Part shown: piece by piece, positions 31,310 to 39,624 of the stretch | How the letters are laid out: every line of letters begins with the position of its first letter | Position numbering within the stretch: the stretch's first letter is position 1 | Assembly: GCA_003427395.1 (NCBI GenBank) | Contig: BFEA01000224.1 | Coordinates: 881,633 to 926,064, forward strand | Direction: 5' to 3' | DNA from: Chara braunii | Taxonomy: Eukaryota > Streptophyta > Charophyceae > Charales > Characeae | Length of the DNA: 44,432 nucleotides | The notes under the pieces: generated by a model | Database searches by the model: none | Told to the model about the DNA's origin: nothing | The model's input: only the letters and a program-made list of their open reading frames with translations | Program-made: the position numbers and the translations under genes

Positions 31310-31679
31310 CACCGACGAAGTCGCCCTCGTGGGATCCAGTTTCTCTTTTTCACCCCGCCACAGCCGCTGACATCTTTGTAGTGCTTTTTCGCGACTACCA
31401 GTCGTAGTGTAGTGGTGGGATCAGACCCTAAGAAAAGAAAGAAAAAAAAGAAATCAACAACATCCACAATCTGACCGTGTTAGCTGCAAGATTCATTCTG
31501 TGGAGGACTATTGTGAGCACGGCCTCTCAGACTACCCTGTTTTTTTTTTTTCTTCTGTTTTCACGAGCGGGCAATATAAAACTATACTTTATTCTTCTTG
31601 CTGAGCATCTGGGGCACCCAAACGTTTCGGGGAAAATGGGAAAACTGCCAGAAAACTGCGGTGACTCGTATTATTTCGG

Positions 31680-31825
31680 TTAACTTCAATTGGACTACGG
31701 GGCAAGATACAATTTCCAATTGCAGTTCGGGCACCCTACCTGGCCAGAAAACTGGGTTGTATACATTGCTCTAACTGCAAATGGAAACTGTATCTTGGCC
31801 CACAGCGTAATTAACAATTATACCT
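31680..31825. mobile_element. ~145-bp foldback
   Basis: acggggcaagatacaatttc plus caattgcagtt (31697-31727) pairs with aactgcaaatggaaactgta plus tcttggccc (31773-31801). The loop contains the 31-bp block shared with 29241-29271. AT-rich outer flanks pair weakly to 31680 and 31825. No ORF. Confidence 0.8.
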
Positions 31826-31924
31826 CACTTTTGTGACTCCCGCGTAGGTTCCCCAAAATAAACAGCGGCCAGGGTCCTCCGGAATGTCATGGTTTAGAGA
31901 CTCACTTTTGAGGCTGTACCCACC

Positions 31925-32027
31925 CACACTAGGACTTTTTCCAGTTCAATGTGGACGTAATTGCTGTCAGGTTCATCCACAGTGGGTTGGAAAAGCGGTC
32001 ATATACATCCAGAAAAGTCCTAGTGTG
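31925..32027. mobile_element. ~103-bp foldback
   Basis: cacactaggacttttt (31925-31940) pairs with aaaagtcctagtgtg (32013-32027). Inside, ccagttcaatgtgga (31941-31955) pairs imperfectly with tccacagtgggttgg (31976-31990). Too short for coding. It is the second small foldback within 150 bp. Confidence 0.75.
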
Positions 32028-32197
32028 AGCATGACCAAAATGTAGATTGCAGAGCATGACTGCCGGAAATGAAGAATTTTTGCAAGTGGGACTTGGCTTG
32101 GCCTAATGGCAAATTCCTACCTCACCTCAGGGGCTGCCACAATGATACGCAACGAGAAAGAAGAAAGAACGTGCGAAGGAAAACACAACTTGCACAG

Positions 32198-32261
32198 TTA
32201 AACCACCGGCACTTGGCCCAGCTATAGGCCTTGGAAAAAAATAGAGTAGAAATGTTTCTAG
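32198..32261 (-). repeat. Dispersed repeat, copy 3
   Basis: The reverse complement reads ctagaaacatttctactcta ... agctgggccaagtgccggtg ... gtttaa, matching 20583-20646. The similarity stops on both sides. Confidence 0.85.
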
Positions 32262-33178
32262 TCTATGGGGATGCTGCCCCCACCTGGTTAGGTCATGTAG
32301 GGTCGACATTGGACCACCAGGTTGCTTGAGTGAATGTATGGGGTGGCGAGACACAAAGGAGGCTGTTTGGAGTAAGGGAGAGGGAGTAGAGAGTGAGAGG
32401 TACTCGCACCTGGAATCTGGACTTCAGGAAGACACTAAGTGACTTTTGGGCTTCCCCTCAAGAGGGAGACTTGATCGGAGGCTGCCATATCTGCATCGGA
32501 TTCCTGCAAGTTGCTACTTTGGTCTTCAGGCATCGACGGGGGATCCGACTTTGCAACAGGGGTGTAGGAAGGCCCTCTTAGTCATGCTAGGACACTTCGT
32601 GTTGTGGTAGCTAGGGGTCAGGAGGACCTATATGAGAGAGGAGTGACTCGTTATCCATCGTTGGAGGCTGGGCCTCAGAGGTAAGTGTCGTGTGACCTGG
32701 GTAAGCCCATGGGAGGTTGCTTGGTGCTTCATGGCCTGTTGGGGGTGTGTTGGGTTCTCTTCCTCCTCTCTGCGGTCTTGGTTGTGTGTGTGAGCTTGTG
32801 GATTGCTTTCTCACCTGATGGATGGATGAATGATGTATCTACTCTAAATGACATATCTTTCTACGGTGCGTTGTCTTTTCATTTCTGAACGGCTACACTC
32901 CTTTAGTTTCCCATACATTTCCTGAAGTTATGGCTAAAAAATTAACGGGCACAACTTTAGGAAGTACAGGTGGTTTAAGCTAAAAAATTGAAGACTACCT
33001 AGTACCTACCACAGAGCTACTCCTTAAATCCCTAAGTTTTCAGAATCTCCCATCCTCCTGGCTCTGCTAGGCGCTGCATCCAGACCTACTTACCAACCAA
33101 ATACTGCCCCCCTCCATTGCAAAGCAAGCAAGCCCTGAGGTTGACACTGTGCACTACTAACCCCTATTCGAGAACCCC
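32262..33178. other. No gene seen
   Basis: No supportable coding region. A short gtacaggtggtttaag string near 32965 faintly recalls the end of the dispersed repeat at 20583-20646. Confidence 0.45.
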
Positions 33179-33201
33179 TTTTTTTTTTTTTTTTTTTTTT
33201 T
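33179..33201. repeat. T23 tract
   Basis: A T homopolymer that could be the poly(A) tail of a minus-strand retro-insertion. It is followed after 33 bp by the telomere-type repeat. Confidence 0.8.
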
Positions 33202-33234
33202 AACAACCACTTTGCGGCCGCCATCGTGGAGTCA

Positions 33235-33266
33235 CCCTAAACCCTAAACCCTAAAGCCTAAAGCCT
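33235..33266 (-). repeat. Interstitial telomere-type repeat (CCCTAAA)
   Basis: Three perfect CCCTAAA units (33235-33255) are followed by GCCTAAA and a partial GCCT. TTTAGGG/CCCTAAA is the plant-type telomere repeat. Five units are too few for a chromosome end, and the flanks are ordinary sequence, so this is interstitial or a telo-box-like motif. Confidence 0.9.
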
Positions 33267-33658
33267 CTGCAAACTCTCTCTTTGGCCCAGGTTTCAAGGA
33301 ACCAGTCTGTTCCCACACCACCGACCTTCGCCAATCACATAGGAAGGTGAGGTGGACGTGATGTCTGATTTTTAGCTTCAGGCCAGGTCCGAGAGGAACC
33401 AACCCCATTACTCCCTCGAGACTGTCAACAGTCCTGCTGGTCAGGAGAGACACCGGAAACTGACACTGTACCCTGGGCCTCAGACAACAGCAGGCCCGGG
33501 CCTATACGCCGGGCTGCCAGCATGACAGTAAATGGCCGGGAAGGAATTGCGCCCTAAAAAGTAGCCGAAAAATTGTCTCCTCTCCCCGATGAAAACCACT
33601 ACCATGGACAGTAGCAAAGGTTGGGCTTTCTCATGGAAACCCCTCAGGCAGGTGGACT

Positions 33659-33677
33659 ATGCTAACATCTTTCTGTT

Positions 33678-33719
<42 letters not shown>

Positions 33720-33732
33720 CTAACCTCTTTCT
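33659..33732 (+). mobile_element. Poly(A)-only insertion flanked by 16-bp target-site duplication
   Basis: atgctaacatctttct (33659-33674) and atgctaacctctttct (33717-33732) match at 15 of 16 bases. Between them are only gttagc and about 36 A. This is what target-primed reverse transcription would leave if it copied little more than the poly(A) tail of an RNA. Slippage at a pre-existing A tract would not normally create a flanking duplication of this kind. Confidence 0.8.
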
Positions 33733-33825
33733 ACTCTTTCACCGACAGAATTGTGATGCTCAACCTCACGCCCTGGACTGTCTTCCGATCGGGTGATAAA
33801 AATGTGGAAAAGACCCTGGAAGGAC

Positions 33826-33880
33826 AACAAAGTGGGGTGTGCCAAGGATTTTTGGAAAATGGAGTGTGGGGATACAGACA
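33826..33880 (+). repeat. Fragment related to the end of repeat unit A/B, inverted
   Basis: aagtggggtgtgccaaggat followed by ttttggaaaatgg matches the reverse complement of about 37160-37210 (copy A) and 42020-42060 (copy B). The bases just before it (aatgtgg...ccctggaag) also match copy A. Similarity fades after about 33880. Confidence 0.7.
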
Positions 33881-34372
33881 GAACTGAAGTCCCCTGTGTG
33901 GCTCCAATTCTAGTGAGAAATGGCCATTGCCGCACGGAAGGAAGCATGCAGTCACAGGGTAGCATCGGCTTGTCACAGCTGAGCCAGGATGCTTCCATTT
34001 GTCCTTCCGCGACAGTGATGCCGTTCTCCATCGGCCCCTTGCCTGTATGGAAGAAAAACCTCGTCACTCCATCCAGGATCGAATCGTTGTATCGATCATT
34101 CTTCCCCCAATCGATGGACTCCCCCGTCGATGAGCGGGGGAGGATTCATCAGTGTTAACAGTCCACTGATCAGCACCAGCAATCCACCGCAGCAGTCTAC
34201 ATACCACCTGCCACGGGCGTCACCAACCTTGATGCCGACTTCACGAGCTTTTGGTTGAACTGGCAGTTTGGGGTCCCTCTTGCCAGTGATATGCAAAGTT
34301 CTACAGGGACTTGGCGTGTGTTGGGGGTGTCAAGGTCGTCATCGTTTTCTGCATCAGAGGGTTTTGTCTTCG
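33881..34372. other. No gene seen
   Basis: Contains an imperfect hairpin (gcacggaaggaagcat at 33934 against atgcttccatttgtccttcc at 33990) and a short one around 34122-34142 (tcccccgtcgatgagcggggga). Open frames on both strands overlap and match no family. Confidence 0.45.
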
Positions 34373-35393
34373 GCGTGACATCACATGAAGTTGATGGCCG
34401 TCATGCACACACGGTTGCTGGCCGCAGTGTGACGAACTGTTTTCTGCAGCCACGTGGTTTTTTGCGCAAGACTACTTCGGGGGTTGAATCGGGATGGCAT
34501 GGTGAATTGTGTGGGTGCCCTTGCTTTGTTCGTTTTTCCTTTGGAATTGAGGTTGGGGTAATCTTGCGACAGTTGGTAGCCGATCACGCCCTAGCGAGAG
34601 TGAAAGATAACTGTTGACATAGCTTCTTTCTTGTTCTGCTGTGGGAAATACGAATTCTGGTGCGCGGGAAAATCTTTTTGAATTTTCAACTGATATCGAG
34701 CCCCCTGCAGGCTCTCGGAATTTGCTTCTTTCGGAATTTCTTTTTGCAGTTGGGATTTAGATTAGGAATTTGGGTGCACCTCAATTTCTGTTGCACGGCG
34801 GTGACGGCGCTTCTTGCTTGCATACGCCTTGCCGCGTCAGGATCTGCGCTCTAACTTTTCCACGCCTTAATCCTTGCGTGTAACTGTAATTTTTCTTTTT
34901 GGCGGGCGTAATTGTCACTATAATCTTCTCGTTCTTGATATCTTTTGTGGCATCCCTGTGCGCACGTACTTCTTCCCCTGCCCTATTGGTCTGAACGCTT
35001 GCATGACCGGATCCACATGTGGAGTGAGGCTACGCCCCCCACGTCGTGGCCTGGCCATGCAGTCGTAGGCACTTCCTTCCTCCTTCCTCCTACCCAGACG
35101 CAGTCCCGGGTATCGCATGCACGCATGCATCCTATAAATTTCGCAAGCGCGATTAACACGCTCTCTAAGAATTCTGGAAGTTAGCGCGGTCGAGAGGATC
35201 CGTTAACGAGCAAGATTTGGAAAGTGAGTAGAGAGTTGGGCGATCCGACGAGTCGGTGCTGGGCATGCGGGGTTGACGTTGGGCCGCAACGGCCTGTGGC
35301 ACACAGGTGAACCTAGCTTGCCTGCTCGGGCTAAGCGGGGTGACAACACTGTGTGGGTGCGAAGTGGCGGACTGCCCGCATCGAGACGTTATG

Positions 35394-35396
<3 letters not shown>

Positions 35397-35436
<40 letters not shown>
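35397..35436. repeat. (AG)n tract inside copy A, left part
   Basis: An AG tract that ends directly at an adapter junction. In copy B an AG tract lies at the matching place (about 40709-40735), so the tract belongs to the unit although the assembly around it is chimeric. Confidence 0.9.
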
Positions 35437-35442
<6 letters not shown>

Positions 35443-35474
35443 CTTATACACATATAGATGTGTATAAGAGACAG
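35437..35474. other. Nextera mate-pair junction adapter (two mismatches)
   Basis: The right half AGATGTGTATAAGAGACAG is perfect. The left half has G-to-A at its third base and C-to-A at its eighteenth. This is a library artefact inside repeat copy A. Confidence 0.95.
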
Positions 35475-35801
35475 CTATGTACACTGTACTATCTATCATT
35501 TATTTTTTTTTTTTTTTAAGAGTTTGCTGTAAGTGTGCCTATCTTGACTGTGGTTGTACCTCCAGGACAGACTCCTGTCCCGAGTAGTATGCTTCTTTGT
35601 AGTATTGTGTTCTACTTTATATCCTACCAATGCATCTATTTNTTAAAAAAAAAATGAATTTCTGTTTTTTTGCAGGGAAATGAGGTGTTTAAAAAAAATG
35701 CAGATGCAAAATTTGAAAACAAATAAAAAAAAAAAAGGTTTCATTGATTGATTGATTGATGGATTGATTGATTGATTGTCATGATTGATTGATTGATTGA
35801 T
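35475..35801. other. Chimeric insert between two adapter junctions
   Basis: This 327-bp stretch does not match copy B and is bounded by adapter junctions on both sides. It contains T and A runs, one N (35642) and a (TTGA/TGAT)n tract at about 35741-35801. It is probably from another locus, joined during assembly. Confidence 0.85.
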
Positions 35802-35839
35802 CTGTCTCTTATACACATCTAGATGTGTATAAGAGACAG
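35802..35839. other. Nextera mate-pair junction adapter (perfect)
   Basis: Same 38-bp palindromic junction as at 18362-18399. The sequence just after it (ctctgtgtgggtgcgaggcg) repeats, with differences, the sequence before the first junction (cactgtgtgggtgcgaagtg at 35348). The two outer flanks may therefore be paralogous loci or two haplotypes joined together. Confidence 0.97.
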
Positions 35840-35884
35840 ACTCTGTGTGGGTGCGAGGCGACGAACTGCCCGCATCGGGGTGAT

Positions 35885-35885
<1 letters not shown>

Positions 35886-35954
<69 letters not shown>
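35886..35954. repeat. (AG)n tract after the second adapter
   Basis: About 34 AG units. Equivalent by context to the tract at 35397-35436, i.e. the same unit position represented twice because of the chimeric join. Confidence 0.95.
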
Positions 35955-35957
<3 letters not shown>

Positions 35958-37298
35958 GTGTTGTGGTGATGTTTCTCTTCTATTCTTCTGAGTAATTTTT
36001 GTTCTTCTTCCATCCTTCTGAGCAATTTTTGTATTCGGCGCAAGTCGCCCTTTTCCTTTCAGGATCGGCACCTCGGATTTTTCATTTGTTCTCTTCAGAG
36101 ATCGATGTATGGCTGTATTCCTCCACTCCCCCTTCTCTTAATTTTTGAATGTATAAATCTGATTGGTTGGTCACCTGCGATCTGTTGGCAGAAGAACTGT
36201 TGCATAAGGATCCGCGATTCCTTTTGTGGATGTGTATGCGTGTGCGTGAAGCTGAATGCATGGATGTTAGGTGTGATCCTGTCGGTGTATGAACTAGATA
36301 TGCATGCTAGAGGCTTAAGATGTTTGTCTCATCATAGGACGATCCATCCCGCAAACAACTAACTTTCACCCATCCGATTGAAGGACAGGTCTCGTGCACG
36401 CATGTATAGGCCCGACCAAGTATGATCGCTGCCTACACGCGTGTCTGCGAAACCGAACTCGATCGGTTTCCTGAATGTCTAAATGTCTGCCTATCCTATA
36501 ATATGAATTTTAAAATTCCTTTTCGTGTCACCGACCGGGAGTGTTTCAGAGATCGGGAATTTTGAGGATGCTAGGAACACTTCTGCTCGTTAGCCCGATC
36601 GAGGGCGGACCCGCCGAACTTCCCTTACTTAACCGGAACCGAACGTATTTGTGAGTGGGATCTCGACCGGGCTTTGGGACGTATCCCCCATCTCCCCAGC
36701 TACTCTAGCCTATACACGTGTCACGTCGTCCCAGAACCCGGGATCATTATCTTAGGGGCCGAGTTTCCTCCCTACCACTGCATCCTGCCCTATCACTCCT
36801 TAACCATCGTCCCCTGGCCCTCAATCGCCCCCTACAAGCCCCATCCTCGGTGCTCAGAGTGCCTGCAGGATCAAGAGTATCGAGCCTCTAGCTTCATCTG
36901 ACGAACTCACTCGGAGGAGTGACGGGCACACAGCCTTCGGCTAAGACCGGCCGCGTCCGACTCCGAGGCCTGCAACCTTCGGCGCCAACAGGTGATCAAC
37001 CAGCGACATAGCCACAGCGTCCCGACGGTCCACCAGATACAAGTCTGACCCAGACGACAGAACCAATGGAGGCGGTAACCCCGCTTCCCTAACAGGACTC
37101 AGATCCACACCTATCCTCTTGCGTTCGCATCCGTGAAACTTGTCACAATAGATCTCAGTTCCAACCTGGGACTCCACCCCCCCACTTTCCAAAAATCCTT
37201 GGCACACCCCTTTTCGCACTTCCAGGCCCACCCACATTCCGAACCGGAAGCCACGTCGGGCATGAGGTTTCTGGGCATCGTACAATAGTGATGACTCG

Positions 37299-38446
37299 AT
37301 GCTCCCCCCCCGAATGCAGAAGCTTCCTCTCACGCCCCCAGTGAGACCCTTTGTGATTGTAGTCGACGACGTGGTAGATGTAGGCAACCAGGATGACGAC
37401 ATATCCATTGACGGTGTTAAAGAGAGGGAGGCAGCCCCTGCATATAGTGTTGTCATGCATGATGTTGCGAGCAGGAAGCTAGTTGATGATGTCGGGAAGC
37501 CTCTGCAAACCACTCCAACTGATGGGGTGAAAAAGAACAGGCCTTGGGTGTTGGAGGAGAAAGTGGATTTGGTGGAATGTATGAGGGAGGACGATGCCCT
37601 CATGGCGAATGCCAGTGGGAGGATTAAATGTATGAAAAGATCGAAGAGGAATGAGTGGGTGGTGAAGAGGATGTCAGAGCGAGGGTGGAACAAAATTGCT
37701 GAGGACTATAGGAAAAAATGGTCGGAGTTGACAAACAAGTTGCGGATCGTAAGGGACAAGTGCGGCGGTTCTGCTAAGCCATCGTATTGGGATATGACCG
37801 GTGAGCAGTTCGAACAACAGCTATGGGAGGCAATGGAGTGGTACAAGAATCTGACGTTGGTGAGATGTGACAATACTTGGCTCCCTCCTCTTTGCGTAGA
37901 GGGGATGGAGCATCCACCAAAGCTCAAGCGTCGAGGGGTGTTGGCACTGTTGGGACATTAGATATGGGAGTTGGAACGCAGGGAGTAGGGACGTCTGGAG
38001 GTGGAGGGCCTGGAGGCACATCAGATGGTGCAGGGAAACCAATGGGGCCCGGCCCGTCACATGGAGGTGATGCGCCTATTCCAGGAGGAGGGACAACCGA
38101 TGAATCCGAGAGCGCCCGGAAGATATGTCGGACAGGGAGCAGAAAGACCCACGCTTCTCAAAATAGTGCACCGCCCGTTTCCTCGGTCGCTCAAGCCATG
38201 CATGAGTCCACTAGTGCTTATTGCGAAAGTTTGGACAGGGCGCTGGAGAAGGCTGTTGGAACACTTGGTAGAGCAAGCAAAGAGAGTGTGACAGTTAATG
38301 CTGTGCGGATTGGTGACATGGCGACCCAGATCGGCAACGTGGCGACGACCATGCAGCTGAAAAATCACGTGCTGGAGATGCTGGTCGGGGTTATGGCACG
38401 AAGACGGGGCAGCCCGGGAGGGGGCGACGATCCGGCAAGCCCGTAG
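37299..38446 (+). pseudogene. Myb/SANT-like (trihelix-type) DNA-binding protein, frame change near 37900
   Basis: ATG 37299 opens a 220-codon frame. Residues about 82-165 (RPWVLEEKVDLVECMREDD through NEWVVKRMSERGW and KKWSELTNKLRIV) have the spaced tryptophans (83, 120, 130, 141) and basic helices of the Myb/SANT-like, trihelix-type DNA-binding family. Such domains bind DNA in the nucleus, in transcription factors and also in the accessory proteins of PIF/Harbinger transposons. The frame ends at TAG 37959. The overlapping frame 37877-38446 looks like its natural continuation: a Gly-rich linker, then a helical C-terminus (VSSVAQAMHESTSAYCESLD, ALEKAVGTLGRASKE). That implies a one- or two-base shift, or an unrecognised intron, near 37890-37960. 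It sits directly after repeat copy A. Whether host gene or transposon gene is open. Confidence 0.7.
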
Positions 38447-38821
38447 ATTGGCGTGCACCGTTTTGCACATCAACAGCGTAAGCGGAGAATTGAGGAGGTG
38501 TGGTACACTGGTACGCGGTATGGAAAAAGTAGTAAATCACATTTAAAAAACAAAATAAAAAAATCCGCTTATATATATTTATTCATTTATTATTTTTTTT
38601 TCGCATGAGTGCGAATTTCCGAGTCTGCTTCCAAGTGTTTCGGAAGCCTGCGGTCCATAGGAGTTCCCCTGTCAAAGGGCTATTTAAGGAGGCAGGGTCG
38701 TTGTGTGTGAGGCGAGGAAGTGTCACTTAGCTCCCGTTGGTCCATATGCTCGGCCGTGCGGCGGTTTATCTTTTTGGAAGAAGAGGGAGTGTGTCTGTGC
38801 CATCGTGTACTCGGTGTTTTG

Positions 38822-38823
<2 letters not shown>
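38447..38823. other. No gene seen
   Basis: AT-rich after the Myb/SANT gene, with T runs and a short hairpin cgcatgagtgcg near 38602. Possibly the 3' region of that gene. Confidence 0.5.

Positions 38824-38886
<63 letters not shown>
38824..38886. repeat. (TA)n microsatellite
   Basis: About 31 uninterrupted TA units. Self-complementary, so cruciform-prone. Confidence 0.98.
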
Positions 38887-38887
<1 letters not shown>

Positions 38888-38892
<5 letters not shown>

Positions 38893-39289
38893 TAACCAGC
38901 ATTCAGGACGTCCGGTGGGACCCAAACCATGTACGCCCACGTTTTGGGCACACACACATAGGCAGACCAGCCGGGCCAGCACTACTTATAGCTGGGCCAC
39001 ATAAGGACCGACACACAGTAGCTCACTTCTTGGGCGACACGCTGCTGGAGCAGTGCTGCAACATCAGCGCTCCACTAAGGGTAGAGGTAGAGGCGTAGGT
39101 AGGCAGAGGGGTGGAGGCCATACCTGCATCGGCGGTACTTACCTTGGCGCCATAGCCGCGCTCCACGCAAGCAACCTGCATAGGGACCATGACGACAGTT
39201 AGTACATGGCGGCAGTTACATGCAGGCAAGACAGCGAGGAGGACAACATATTCTTCTTCTTCATTGTCCTCCATCTCTTCTCCCTCCTT
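38888..39289. other. No gene seen
   Basis: No supportable coding region between the TA and CTT microsatellites. Confidence 0.5.
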
Positions 39290-39345
39290 TCTTCTTCTTC
39301 TTCTTCTTCTTCTTCTTCTTCTTCTTCTTCTTCTTCTTCTTCTTT
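39290..39345. repeat. (CTT)n microsatellite
   Basis: About 18 CTT units. Reads as poly-Glu, poly-Ser, poly-Phe or poly-Leu in different frames, with no coding support. Confidence 0.97.
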
Positions 39346-39624
39346 CAAAGAGACAGAGAGGTTACAGGCAGAGGTTATATTGGGCATGATGCCCAGGATC
39401 TAATTCGACATTTTTGGGGCAGACATTGATTTGATATTCGGCAGTGAGACTATTTTTGGACTTCGCTATTGCAATCTTGGCTTCTCCCTCACCTCCATCT
39501 TCGTCTCACCTCTCCCCCCATCTCTCATCCGTTGTATCTCCCCCATATGTGTGTGCAAGGAGGGGCCTTTCTTCCATATATGCGGTCCCTCCTCCCGCTC
39601 TCACATGTGTGCTGTATGATGGGA

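Larger units (their letters stand above)
34373..37270 (+). repeat. Repeat unit copy A (2.9 kb)
   Basis: Aligns by eye with copy B (39625-42120) in the same orientation along nearly its whole length. Shared landmarks include cttctttcttgttctgctgt, gtctgaacg(c)ttgcatgacc, cgtggcctggccatgcag, gttagcgcg(g/a)tc, gggtgacaac, an AG tract and gggactccac near the end. TATAAAT at 35132 heads what may be a transcribed part, since copy B has ctctaaat there. Near the right end, a minus-strand reading (YLVDRRDAVAMSLVDHLLA against YLVDRGDTVAVALGEQLSA in copy B) differs mostly conservatively and suggests ancestral minus-strand coding. The family is unknown. Copy A is longer partly because of an artefactual insert (35437-35839). 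Confidence 0.85.

Noticed and set aside
34096-34617. Open frames on both strands between 34.1 and 34.6 kb
   Set aside because: Overlapping, compositionally ordinary, no recognised motif, not conserved in copy B.
36941-37693. 250-codon minus-strand frame
   Set aside because: Its first half is the antisense of the Myb/SANT ORF. Only the part matching copy B (about 36950-37200) may have coding ancestry, and that is noted under the repeat unit.
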